64,000 nucleotides of DNA from Dyadobacter chenhuakuii (GTDB taxonomy: Bacteria > Bacteroidota > Bacteroidia > Cytophagales > Spirosomataceae), in assembly GCF_023821985.2 (NCBI RefSeq), contig NZ_CP098805.1:2666001-2730000 (forward strand). The letters are read 5' to 3'. The translations under genes were made by a program, and so were the position numbers. Shown piece by piece: positions 54,907 through 63,499 of the stretch (the stretch's first letter is position 1; each line of letters opens with the position of its first letter). The notes beneath the pieces were generated by a model that made no database searches, had not been told where the DNA came from, and was given only the letters and a program-made list of their open reading frames with translations.

Positions 54907-55974
54907 ATGACAAAGCAATTATTACTACGATCCTGCATGATATCAAGAAAATTCTATCTTTCATTGACTTTGACTGCGCTGCTTTATGTCTTTTCAGAAG
55001 TCATTTTCAGGATAGGCCTTTCCCTGGTCGGTTATCCGTTCTTTCAGCCGGCCCGATATCTTGAAAAGAAATACTACCCTTATATCGAAGCCATGCAGGA
55101 GGCGCGAGTGGAACGTGGCGGTGACACGCGGAACATTCTGATCCTGGGCGGATCGGTGGTCAACACGCATTGGTCGAGGTTGGAAATGCGGCTGGATACA
55201 TTGTTTCAAAAGGCCTATCCGGCGATTAAAAAATTCAACTTCTTCAATGTCGCCATGCCGGGCCATAACTCCCGCGACAATCTCGTAAAATACCGGCTCC
55301 TCAAAAACCAGCCCTATGACCTGGTCATTTTTTATGAAGCCATCAATGAGAACCGCGCCAATAACATTTCCACCGAAATGTTTTACCCGGATTACAGCCA
55401 CATCAAATGGTATGACGAGATCAATTTGCTGTTGAAGCATCCGGAAATGAATGTGACTGTGATACCCTACTCCATTCATTTATTAATTAAAACACTGATA
55501 GACAAGCTAAAACACCGGAACTACATCAGCAATGACCAGGTTGATCCTGCATACGCCGGTTATGGTGAGGACATTAAAACGGCTGCGTCCTACTATAACA
55601 ACCTGAATGACATTGCCCGACTGGCCAACAAGAAACACGACCCGCTGCTTCTGGTAAAATATGCAACCTTCTTCCCGCCCGGCATAACATTGACGGGTGA
55701 GGAGGCCGACAAAAAATATTTCACGCCCTGCTACATGGTGTCGCCGGTGACCACGTGGGGCAAGCCGGCGAATGTTGCGAAAGGAGTCCGGATGCATAAT
55801 GCAATGCTGGAAAAAGTCCATCAGGAACAAAAGACCGGTTTCTTTAATATGGCGGCGGTTATGCCCGAAGATTCGGTTTTGTTCTGTGATGTATGCCATC
55901 TGAGTGAGCCTGGCGCGCAGCGTTTTGCAAGGGAGCTTTCGAAGCATATCGTATCGAGCGGAGTGTTAAAGTAA
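54907..55974 (+). CDS. Membrane-anchored SGNH/GDSL hydrolase-like protein
   Basis: The 355-residue protein has one N-terminal membrane helix (YLSLTLTALLYVFSEVIF); an alternative ATG lies at 54937. SGNH blocks are visible: the nucleophile Ser83 in ILILGGSVVNTHW, a glycine in NVAMPGHNSRDN, an asparagine in FYEAINENRANN and the Asp-x-x-His pair in FCDVCHLSEPGAQRF. The catalytic domain should face the periplasm. Similar proteins remove or transfer acyl groups on cell-surface glycans. It stands alone between the LytTR pair and the ankyrin operon and has no obvious glycan biosynthesis partner. Confidence 0.78.
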   Translation: MTKQLLLRSCMISRKFYLSLTLTALLYVFSEVIFRIGLSLVGYPFFQPARYLEKKYYPYIEAMQEARVERGGDTRNILILGGSVVNTHWSRLEMRLDTLFQKAYPAIKKFNFFNVAMPGHNSRDNLVKYRLLKNQPYDLVIFYEAINENRANNISTEMFYPDYSHIKWYDEINLLLKHPEMNVTVIPYSIHLLIKTLIDKLKHRNYISNDQVDPAYAGYGEDIKTAASYYNNLNDIARLANKKHDPLLLVKYATFFPPGITLTGEEADKKYFTPCYMVSPVTTWGKPANVAKGVRMHNAMLEKVHQEQKTGFFNMAAVMPEDSVLFCDVCHLSEPGAQRFARELSKHIVSSGVLK

Positions 55975-56042
55975 TCTTTTTTGCATATTTAATTTCAGTT
56001 CAAAAACTTGCCGCAAATCCATATTTAGACCAATTATCGTTT

Positions 56043-56050
56043 AACTTTGT
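56043..56050 (+). promoter_or_regulatory. Candidate -7 element of the ankyrin/DUF2271/PepSY operon
   Basis: TAACTTTG is an exact match to TAnnTTTG and lies 63 bases before the ankyrin gene ATG, a normal leader length. No TTG occurs at the expected -33 position, so the match may be fortuitous. Confidence 0.4.
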
Positions 56051-56113
56051 GCATCTTGACTCTCAAAACAGGGAAGTTGCACCTGTTAACCCGTTATTTT
56101 AATTTGTCTTAAT

Positions 56114-57586
56114 ATGAAAAAACTTCTTATTGCTGCCTGTGCATTCTTATCGTTTGCTGCTCAGGCTCAGCAGAATGTCCTTCTGGAACAATCTTTCTGG
56201 AAAACCTCCCCGGATGTGAGTGCAGTGAAAGCGGAGATTGAAAAAGGAAGCAATCCTGCCCAGTTCAATAACAACATGTTTGATCCGGTTGTGCTTGCTA
56301 TCAATGCAGGAGCGCCCAACCCTACCATTGAATATCTGCTGACCCAGCCGGGCAACACAGTGGATAAGGCAACCCACGACGGCCGGATTTATCTGCATTG
56401 GGCTGCTATGCGAGGCAATGTGGAATTGATGGAATATCTGGTTGCCAAGGGAGCGAAAGGAAATTATGTGGATGGCCACGGTGCTACGCCGATCAACTTT
56501 GCTGCAGGCGGCGGTCAGCAGAACACCAAGGTTTACGACATATGCCTGGCACACGGCGCCGATTTGAAAAAAGACCTGAATAATGATGGTGCAAATGCAT
56601 TGCTGATCGGCATAGCAAATGATAAAGACCTGGCGTTGACCAATTATTTTATATCCAAAGGCCTGGACTTAAAAAGCACTGACGCTGCCGGACACAATGC
56701 ATTCAGTTACGCTGCCCGTGCGGGTAAAATCGATGTTTTGAAAACACTTTTAGCAAAAGGAGTTCCTGCCAATTCGGATGCGATTCTCATGGCTGCGCAA
56801 GGCGGTCGCGGCAGTGCTAACCCTATCGAAGTTTATCAATATCTGGAAAGCCTGAAATTGAAACCGACTGTTATCGGGAAGAACGGAGAGAATGCATTGC
56901 ATGCTATTGTGCGCAAGCCAAAGCAGGAAGAAATCATCAAATATTTCCTGAGCAAAGGCGTGGATGTGAACAAAGCGGACGAAGACGGCAACACGGTTTT
57001 CATGAATGCCGCGGCCAGCAATCGGGATACAGCGACCATTGGCATATTACTTTCCAGTGTTAAAAACATTAACCAGTTGAATGAAAAGGGCGTTAGTGCG
57101 TTGGCAATGGCTGTTCGCGGTAACTCTCCTGAGGTGATCGGCTACCTGATCGGCAAAGGTGCAGATATTAATACAACGGATAAAAACGGCGATAACCTTG
57201 CTTTCTATCTCGCCCAATCCTACAATGCCAGAACAGCAGGCGAGTTTGGACCGAAAATAAAAGTGTTGCAGGACAAAGGTTTTAAAATCGCTGCACCAGC
57301 GAAAAACGGCAACACATTATACCATATCGCAGTGGCGAAAAACGACCTGGCACTGGTTAAAAGTCTGGAAGCATATCAGATAGATGTGAATGCAAAAAAC
57401 AGCGAAGGCATTACCGCATTGCACAAGGCTGCTATGGTTTCGAAAGACGATGCAATGCTGAAATATCTGCTTTCCATCGGTGCTAAAAAAGAGATTGAGA
57501 CAAATTTCAACGAAACTGCTTTTGACTTGGCGGGAGAGAATGAGTCGCTTTCTAAAAACAATGTAACTGTCAATTTCCTGAAATAA
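56114..57586 (+). CDS. Exported ankyrin-repeat protein
   Basis: The 490-residue product has a signal peptide (LLIAACAFLSFAAQAQ) and then roughly ten to twelve ankyrin repeats. Clear repeat units are DGRIYLHWAAMRGNVELMEY, EKGVSALAMAVRGNSPEVIG and SEGITALHKAAMVSKDDAML, with the usual YLIGKGADINTTDKNGD turns. Repeats mediate protein-protein contacts; the protein is predicted to be periplasmic or surface-exposed. It is the first gene of a compact operon, 5 bases before the DUF2271 gene, and could act as a scaffold for the flavin/iron proteins encoded downstream. This coupling is inferred from gene order only. Confidence 0.88.
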   Translation: MKKLLIAACAFLSFAAQAQQNVLLEQSFWKTSPDVSAVKAEIEKGSNPAQFNNNMFDPVVLAINAGAPNPTIEYLLTQPGNTVDKATHDGRIYLHWAAMRGNVELMEYLVAKGAKGNYVDGHGATPINFAAGGGQQNTKVYDICLAHGADLKKDLNNDGANALLIGIANDKDLALTNYFISKGLDLKSTDAAGHNAFSYAARAGKIDVLKTLLAKGVPANSDAILMAAQGGRGSANPIEVYQYLESLKLKPTVIGKNGENALHAIVRKPKQEEIIKYFLSKGVDVNKADEDGNTVFMNAAASNRDTATIGILLSSVKNINQLNEKGVSALAMAVRGNSPEVIGYLIGKGADINTTDKNGDNLAFYLAQSYNARTAGEFGPKIKVLQDKGFKIAAPAKNGNTLYHIAVAKNDLALVKSLEAYQIDVNAKNSEGITALHKAAMVSKDDAMLKYLLSIGAKKEIETNFNETAFDLAGENESLSKNNVTVNFLK

Positions 57587-57591
57587 CTTTC

Positions 57592-58086
57592 ATGTCTGAT
57601 TTATTTAAAATAACACTCCTTTTCCTGACACTGACGATCGCCCGCCCAAACAATGCTGTTGCACAGGCGGCCGGCAAGAGCAAATACAAGTGCATGATCC
57701 AGATGACCAATTACATGGGTGAAGGCGCATATATCGTGATTTCGCTCATTAACAGTAAAGGTGCTTACGAGAAGACATTGTATGTGCTGGGGCCCGATAA
57801 AAAGTGGTACAACAGCATGAAAGAATGGCACAAGTTCCAATCCAGGCAAAAAGCCAACATCAGCGCCATTACGGGTGCATCGGTGACGGGAGGCGACCGG
57901 AGCGTGAACGTGTTTGAAATTGATAATGCCAAGATCAACGCGGGATATAAGATCCGTTTTGAGAGCGCTGTGGAAGACAAGGAATATCACGTGAAAGACC
58001 TGGAAATCCCATTGACCACCGAGTCACTGGCTGCGAAAAACGAGGGAACTGGATACATTCGTTACGTCCGTTTCAGCGCTAATTAA
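57592..58086 (+). CDS. Exported DUF2271 protein with a flavinylation-like motif
   Basis: The 164-residue protein has a signal peptide (ITLLFLTLTIARPNNAVAQ) and a single DUF2271 domain: YKCMIQMTNYMGEGAYIVIS, KEWHKFQSRQ, then NISAITGASVTGGDRSVNVF. Residues 93-99 (ITGASVT) resemble the (S/T)GA(T/S)-x-(S/T) motif at which ApbE attaches FMN in FMN-binding domains; Ser97 would be the acceptor. The gene sits between the ankyrin gene and the PepSY flavoreductase (14 bases downstream), with ApbE convergent just beyond. A periplasmic flavin carrier that receives electrons from the PepSY protein is the best hypothesis; this remains unproven. Confidence 0.82.
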   Translation: MSDLFKITLLFLTLTIARPNNAVAQAAGKSKYKCMIQMTNYMGEGAYIVISLINSKGAYEKTLYVLGPDKKWYNSMKEWHKFQSRQKANISAITGASVTGGDRSVNVFEIDNAKINAGYKIRFESAVEDKEYHVKDLEIPLTTESLAAKNEGTGYIRYVRFSAN

Positions 58087-58100
58087 AGTTTAAGTTCCTT

Positions 58101-60296
58101 ATGACCATTTCTGTATGGAGATACAGCCACCTAGCGTTGGCTGTATCTTCTTTTCTTTTACTGACCCTCGCCGCTGTTACGGGCATCATTCTGGCATTTC
58201 AGCCATTGTCCGAAAAAGTCCTGCCCTACCGCACCGATCATTTCAGTGAAACTACGCTGGCGGGAACATTACCCGTTTTACGAAAACAATATCCCGGAAT
58301 CAGCGAACTTACGGTTGATAAAAATCAGTTTGTACAGATCAAAGGCAGTGATGCGGAAGGGAAAAAACTGCAAGCTTACATTGATCCGCAAACCGGCAGC
58401 CTGCTGGGTTACCCCGCACCCAAAAGCGAATTTTTCGAATGGGTAACGGCGCTGCACCGCTCGCTCTTTATTCATGAAACAGGCCGGTTTTTTATCGGGC
58501 TGACTGCGTTTTTATTGCTCCTGATCACCGTTTCCGGCACAATGCTCATAATCCAGCGGCAGCGTGGATTGAAACGTTTTTTCAGCCGCATTGTGCGGGA
58601 TAATTTTGCGCAGTATTACCATGTGGTGCTAGGCAGGCTGTCGCTCATCCCTATTTTCATCATTGCATTAAGTGGCACGTATCTCTCGCTGGCCCGTTTT
58701 GGATTGATAGAGTCCCCGGTTGTATCCGCCGAGGTTGATTTTGATGCGATCAAGTCGGGGCCTGTTCGGGATCCTGCTGATTTTGAGGTGTTTAAAAAAA
58801 TAAATTTATCCGAGGTTCAAACCATTGAATTTCCCTTTTCCGAAGACCCTGAGGATTACTATACATTAAAACTTACCGACCGCGAGATAACGGTTAACCA
58901 GATCAACGGAGACATTTTAAGCGAGGTTCGGTATCCGACGGCTGCATTGCTTACCGAGCTAAATCTGGACCTGCACACGGGGCGCACCCATGCGATATGG
59001 GCTGTTATCCTGGCAGTTGCTTCGGGTAACATTCTCTTTTTCATCTACTCAGGCTTTGCGATGACATGGAAGCGCAGGGCTAACCGCGTAAAAAACAAGT
59101 ATACGGCGGATGAAAGTGAGTTTATCATCCTGGTAGGATCTGAAAACGGCAGCACTTTTAATTTCGCCAATGCCATTCACAAGCAGCTGATCGCAGGAGG
59201 CAGATCGGCTTATGTTACGGAGCTTAATAATTATAAAGTTTATCCGAAAGCATCAAACATCATTGTCATGGCGGCTACTTACGGGCTGGGTAACCCGCCT
59301 ACCAATGCTGCACATTTCGCTGCACATCTGGAAAAGCACAAGCAACCCCGTCCCGTCCGTTTTTCTGTGGTAGGCTTTGGTTCACACGGTTATCCCGATT
59401 TTTGCAAATTCGCGTTTGAGGTTGATAATCTTTTGGCCAAACAGGATTGGGCTGTTCCTGCCCTTGAAATCCACACCGTCAATGACAAATCCCCGGATGA
59501 GTTCGGTCAGTGGGCAGCGAGCTGGTCGCAGCATGCGGGTGTGGCGCTTGCTATATCCTCCGACTCGCTAACAACCCGCCATGAACCCGTACAGCAACTT
59601 ACAGTCGTTGATAAAACAACCGTTTCAACCCCAGGCGAAGCCTTTCTCATCAGCCTTCGGGCAAATAACCCGACGGATTTCACTTCCGGCGATTTACTTG
59701 CCATTTATCCCGCAAATGATCACCGGGAGCGGCTTTATTCTATTGGCAAGGTTGGTAGCAACATTCAATTGAGTGTAAAATTGCATGAAGGCGGGTTGGG
59801 TTCGGATTATCTTTATCGCCTGAATGCAGGGAGCGAGATCGGTGCCAGGATTGTAGGCAACCCGCATTTCCACTTTCCAGAGAATGCGTCTTCGGTGATT
59901 ATGATCTCTAACGGGACAGGCATAGCGCCGTTCCTGGGTATGATCGATCAGCAAAATGCTCCGGTGGATTGCCGTTTATACTGCGGTTTCCGGGACGATG
60001 CCTCGTTTTTGCTTTACAAAACTTCCATTCAAACTAACCTGAAAAACGGGAAATTAAACAGTCTGCACATTGCTTATTCCCGGGAAGGCGCCAGGGAATA
60101 TGTGAAAGATCTGCTGGCAAGGGACGAAGCTTTTGTGGCCGAAACGCTGTCCAATAACGGTGTTATCATGCTTTGCGGGTCGTTGGCCATGCAGAACAAT
60201 GTAGTCGCTTTGCTGGACCATATTTGTCAAACCCGCCTGGGGAAAAACATCAGTTACTTTCAGTCGCACGGCCAGGTGCTAATGGATTGTTACTAA
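58101..60296 (+). CDS. PepSY-TM/flavodoxin/ferredoxin-reductase fusion (transmembrane flavoreductase)
   Basis: The 731-residue protein joins an N-terminal PepSY-associated membrane domain with a cytoplasmic reductase. Four helices are visible (SFLLLTLAAVTGIILAF, FFIGLTAFLLLLITVSGTML, LSLIPIFIIALSGTYLSL, VILAVASGNILFFIYSGF), with histidines in ALHRS, YYHVV and DLHTGRTHAIW that could bind haem b. A periplasmic PepSY segment lies between the first two. From about residue 340 follow a flavodoxin domain (ILVGSENGSTFNFANAI) and an FAD/NADPH reductase module like the sulfite reductase flavoprotein (RLYSIGKV, NGTGIAPFLGM, end YFQSHGQVLMDCY). It should carry electrons from NADPH across the inner membrane, for example for ferric iron or flavin reduction. 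Confidence 0.9.
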   Translation: MTISVWRYSHLALAVSSFLLLTLAAVTGIILAFQPLSEKVLPYRTDHFSETTLAGTLPVLRKQYPGISELTVDKNQFVQIKGSDAEGKKLQAYIDPQTGSLLGYPAPKSEFFEWVTALHRSLFIHETGRFFIGLTAFLLLLITVSGTMLIIQRQRGLKRFFSRIVRDNFAQYYHVVLGRLSLIPIFIIALSGTYLSLARFGLIESPVVSAEVDFDAIKSGPVRDPADFEVFKKINLSEVQTIEFPFSEDPEDYYTLKLTDREITVNQINGDILSEVRYPTAALLTELNLDLHTGRTHAIWAVILAVASGNILFFIYSGFAMTWKRRANRVKNKYTADESEFIILVGSENGSTFNFANAIHKQLIAGGRSAYVTELNNYKVYPKASNIIVMAATYGLGNPPTNAAHFAAHLEKHKQPRPVRFSVVGFGSHGYPDFCKFAFEVDNLLAKQDWAVPALEIHTVNDKSPDEFGQWAASWSQHAGVALAISSDSLTTRHEPVQQLTVVDKTTVSTPGEAFLISLRANNPTDFTSGDLLAIYPANDHRERLYSIGKVGSNIQLSVKLHEGGLGSDYLYRLNAGSEIGARIVGNPHFHFPENASSVIMISNGTGIAPFLGMIDQQNAPVDCRLYCGFRDDASFLLYKTSIQTNLKNGKLNSLHIAYSREGAREYVKDLLARDEAFVAETLSNNGVIMLCGSLAMQNNVVALLDHICQTRLGKNISYFQSHGQVLMDCY

Positions 60297-61279
60297 GGCC
60301 GGTATCTGGCAATATTGAAATTTTTTGAAGTAACCACTTTACCGTCGTCGGTGATCATTACGCAATTGAATTCCGGGAATTGGTTGATGAGCTTCATTCC
60401 GGCTTCCTGGCCCATAACCATCAGCGATGTGCTGAAACCATTGGCGCGCTCGGCACCGGGCCCGAAAACGGTCACGCTCGTAAGGCCCGTAGCAGGATAA
60501 CCCGTCGCAGGATTGATAATGTGCGCATAACGCTTGCCATCTATGACCACAAACTTCTCATAACTGCCCGACGTCACTACGGCACCCTGACGAAGCGGCA
60601 CCACTGCAAAAAGTTCTCCCGGACGCCCCGGATCCGTTATGCCGATGACCCAGTCGCTGCCATCGGGCTGTTTTCCCCACGCGCTCATATCTCCGGAACC
60701 ATTCACTATGCCAGCCTTAATGCCCTGTTTTAACATCATATCACGACACCGGTCCGTTGCGTAACCTTCGCCCAGCGCCCCGAACCCGATTTTCATTCCT
60801 TTCTCTTTCAGAAAAATAGTCCCTTCCTCTTTATCCAGGATAATGTTTTGGTAACCCACATTTTCAACAGATTTTTTCACAGCATCGGCACTGGGCATTG
60901 CTGTCATTGAGCCATCGAACTTCCAGATGCGTTCCATAGCTGCAAAACTGATATCGAAGGCACCATTGGTGAGTTTGGAAAGTGCAATGGCCCTTTCCGT
61001 TAACCCGAAAACCTCCGCATCGACTTTCACCGGCCGGATACCCGCATTGGCATTAACTTCTGAAACCTGGGAGTTGGGTTTCCAATCGGAAATCAGATTT
61101 TCGATCCGCGTAATTTCCGCGATCACGGCATCAATGCCCGCTTCTGCTGCGGCGGAATCTTGTGCTACGATGGTGATGTCAAAACGGCCACCCATGAGCA
61201 TAGTGGTCCTTTTCCGCAAAACCTGTGCATTTGTTGTGAGGCAAAAAAGAAAGAAGAATATAGTAAAACGATATAGCAT
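60293..61279 (-). CDS. apbE: FAD:protein FMN transferase (ApbE family)
   Basis: The 328-residue protein has a signal peptide (FTIFFFLFCLTTNAQ) and the ApbE fold. Landmarks are TTMLMGGRFDITI, RIENLISDWKPNSQVSEVNA, a glycine-rich DKEEGTIFLKEKGMKIGFGA-like segment followed by GEGYATDRC, VNGSGDMSAWG, and YAHIINPATGYPATG with the metal-binding aspartates and HxxxP region. ApbE transfers FMN from FAD to a threonine or serine of target proteins in the periplasm. Its stop overlaps that of the PepSY flavoreductase gene by 4 bases (convergent), and the DUF2271 protein there carries a candidate acceptor site. A -7-like TAATTTTG lies on the minus strand at 61304-61297. Confidence 0.93.
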   Translation of the reverse strand: MLYRFTIFFFLFCLTTNAQVLRKRTTMLMGGRFDITIVAQDSAAAEAGIDAVIAEITRIENLISDWKPNSQVSEVNANAGIRPVKVDAEVFGLTERAIALSKLTNGAFDISFAAMERIWKFDGSMTAMPSADAVKKSVENVGYQNIILDKEEGTIFLKEKGMKIGFGALGEGYATDRCRDMMLKQGIKAGIVNGSGDMSAWGKQPDGSDWVIGITDPGRPGELFAVVPLRQGAVVTSGSYEKFVVIDGKRYAHIINPATGYPATGLTSVTVFGPGAERANGFSTSLMVMGQEAGMKLINQFPEFNCVMITDDGKVVTSKNFNIARYRP

Positions 61280-61296
61280 GTCAGAAGGATTCTTTG

Positions 61297-61304
61297 CAAA
61301 ATTA
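61297..61304 (-). promoter_or_regulatory. Candidate -7 element of apbE
   Basis: On the minus strand this reads TAATTTTG, an exact fit to TAnnTTTG, 17 bases before the apbE start codon. A -33 TTG at the right distance is missing. Confidence 0.4.
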
Positions 61305-61419
61305 ATCCCTAGTCTATCTTTTTAAACACTTTTCAAAAACTATTGCTGCACCACGCATTTATAGCTTGCCGGTTGGTACGGTTTTAGTTTAGCACTGACG
61401 AAAAAATTAGATTATTGAT

Positions 61420-62964
61420 ATGGAAAATAATAATAAAAATACGCGCGACGGACGCAACACAAGCCTTTGGCAAAAAAATACATCCGGTGCAGCAGCCTCT
61501 GATGGGCTCGACACTTCCAGGACATTTGACGCACTCATTGTAGGTGCGGGAATTACGGGAGTAACAACGGCTTTACTCTTACAGAAGGCCGGGCGGAGTT
61601 GCATCCTGGTGGACGCGCACAATCCCGGATATGGCACAACCGGAGGCACCACGGCACACATTAATACATTTGCAGACACCACTTTTGCAGAAGTAGAAAG
61701 CAAATTCAGCGAAGAGGCTGCCAAACAATTCGCGGATTCCATCGCCGGGTCCGTACGCCTGATCCATGAGCATGTTGAAACTTACGAGATCGACTGCGAT
61801 TTCGAATGGAAAAAAGGATATGTGTATTCGCAAACGGAGAAAGAAACCAAGGAGCTGGATGATATTTTCGACAGCTCGCTACGGGCTGGTGTGAAAGTGG
61901 AAATTACCAACGAAGTCCCCGTAAACGCCGAGTTTCAAAAAGCCATTGTATTCGAAAACCAGGCACAATTCCACCCGCTCAAATACATCCAGGGCCTTCT
62001 TTCGGAGTTCGAAAAGCTGGGTGGTGTCACATTGGGGAATACGCTGATCGATGATATTAAAACAGAAGATGGTGTTCACATTGCCTCAGCAACGTCGCGG
62101 GAAATTAAGGCGAAAACGGTTGTATATGCCACCCACATTCCGCCGGGCGGAGTTAATGTGCTCCATTTCCGGAATGCGCCTTATCGCAGTTACGTTATAG
62201 CAGCTACGCTTACCAACGACGAATATCCTGAGGATCTGGTCTATGATATGCAAGAGCCTTACCACTATTTCAGGACGCATGAAATTGATGGACAAAAGTA
62301 TCTGATAGCGGGAGGTCATGACCATAAAACGGGCCACGGTGACCCGGAACAGTCATTTACTGACCTGATCAATTTTACAAAACAATGTTATCCCGTCAAA
62401 GACATTTACACCCAGTGGTCGGCACAGTATTATGTTCCGGCGGATGGGTTGCCTTACATTGGCAAGTCGCCCGGAGCCTCGGACGGCATTTATACAGCCA
62501 CGGGCTTTAATGGAAATGGTATGATCCTGGGAACAGTTTCGGCGATGGTTCTTTCCGATATTATTTTAAATGGAAAAAGCGAATACGAAGACCTGTACAA
62601 TCCGGCAAGAATTAAGCCGATCGCTGGTTTTACAGAGGTCATCAAAGAAAATGCCGATGTCGTGGGCCGCTTTATAGGCGACCGCTTTGGCGTGCAAGAA
62701 ATCGATTCAGTTGCCCAACTACCGGATGATTCAGGTGAAATTGTTGAACTGGACGGTCAGAAGCTGGCCATTTACAAAGATCCAACGGGCAAGGTCCAAG
62801 CGCTTGATCCCGTGTGTACACATACCCATTGCATTGTGAACTGGAATAATGCTGAAAAAAGCTGGGACTGCCCCTGCCACGGAGCGCGCTTTGATACGGA
62901 CGGGACCGTACTAACAGGACCGGCCAGAAGAAATCTCCAGCCGGTCAACATTGGGGTAAAATGA
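61420..62964 (+). CDS. FAD-dependent oxidoreductase with C-terminal Rieske domain
   Basis: The 514-residue protein joins a glycine/D-amino-acid-oxidase-like FAD domain with a Rieske [2Fe-2S] domain. The FAD site is DALIVGAGITGVTTALLLQK (GxGxxG) followed by CILVDAHNPGYGTTGGTTAH; a C-terminal FAD segment is TGFNGNGMILGTVSAMVLSD. The Rieske ligands are Cys466 and His468 (DPVCTHTHC) and Cys484 and His487 (CPCHGARF). Fusions of this kind are widespread and their physiological substrates are poorly known. There is no signal peptide. A 13-base-arm hairpin separates it from the convergent CinA-like gene. Confidence 0.92.
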   Translation: MENNNKNTRDGRNTSLWQKNTSGAAASDGLDTSRTFDALIVGAGITGVTTALLLQKAGRSCILVDAHNPGYGTTGGTTAHINTFADTTFAEVESKFSEEAAKQFADSIAGSVRLIHEHVETYEIDCDFEWKKGYVYSQTEKETKELDDIFDSSLRAGVKVEITNEVPVNAEFQKAIVFENQAQFHPLKYIQGLLSEFEKLGGVTLGNTLIDDIKTEDGVHIASATSREIKAKTVVYATHIPPGGVNVLHFRNAPYRSYVIAATLTNDEYPEDLVYDMQEPYHYFRTHEIDGQKYLIAGGHDHKTGHGDPEQSFTDLINFTKQCYPVKDIYTQWSAQYYVPADGLPYIGKSPGASDGIYTATGFNGNGMILGTVSAMVLSDIILNGKSEYEDLYNPARIKPIAGFTEVIKENADVVGRFIGDRFGVQEIDSVAQLPDDSGEIVELDGQKLAIYKDPTGKVQALDPVCTHTHCIVNWNNAEKSWDCPCHGARFDTDGTVLTGPARRNLQPVNIGVK

Positions 62965-62974
62965 TATTAGTAAT

Positions 62975-63008
62975 AATTATGAGTATGGTTTAGATCATAC
63001 TCATAATT
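62975..63008. terminator. Bidirectional hairpin between convergent genes
   Basis: AATTATGAGTATG (62975-62987) and CATACTCATAATT (62996-63008) are perfect 13-base arms around an 8-base loop. The hairpin begins 11 bases after the Rieske oxidoreductase stop, and its right arm covers the stop codon of the opposing CinA-like gene. It is a likely shared terminator. Confidence 0.6.
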
Positions 63009-63483
63009 GTTCCAGTTCGTGGATAACTGTCTTTGCGGCCAGGTCTGCTGCCAGCAGCACTATTTCTTCCGGAGAGCCTTCAAAAACTTCCCTTGCAGCA
63101 ATAGAACGTTCGTTCAGGAACATGTGAATGAAAATGGTGCCCACCGGCTTTTGTTCCGTTTCGCTCCCACCCGGTGTGGTCAGCCCGGTAACAGCAACCT
63201 GGACATCTGATTTGATCAGGTTTTTCAGGCGCAAGGCCAGCTCTTTGGTAACTTCCCCGGATTCTGGAGTGAATTCTTCTATAAAAGCCGGATCCATCCC
63301 TAACACGTCCACTTTTACTTCCGCATCATAACACACAAGTCCGCCTTTGAGGACACTGCCGGAATTTTCCGTCAGTGAAAACTCCGCGGCTAGCCGGCCC
63401 GCCGTCGCACTTTCGGCGAAGGCAATGGTCAGTCCTTTTTCGTTTAAAATTTTACTACAATCAATAATCAGTTGTGAAGGCAT
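63001..63483 (-). CDS. CinA C-terminal-domain protein (nicotinamide-nucleotide amidohydrolase type)
   Basis: The 160-residue protein corresponds to the stand-alone C-terminal domain of CinA (PncC-like). Typical motifs are ESATAGRLAAEFSLTENSGS near the N-terminus, CYDAEVKVDVLGM and the central VAVTGLTTPGGSETEQKPVG. PncC deamidates nicotinamide mononucleotide to nicotinate mononucleotide in NAD recycling. The N-terminal CinA domain is absent, which is normal for this group. It starts 16 bases downstream of the glycosyltransferase stop and so may be co-transcribed, without an obvious functional link. Confidence 0.88.
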   Translation of the reverse strand: MPSQLIIDCSKILNEKGLTIAFAESATAGRLAAEFSLTENSGSVLKGGLVCYDAEVKVDVLGMDPAFIEEFTPESGEVTKELALRLKNLIKSDVQVAVTGLTTPGGSETEQKPVGTIFIHMFLNERSIAAREVFEGSPEEIVLLAADLAAKTVIHELEQL

Positions 63484-63499
63484 ATTTTCAATGGTTTAA

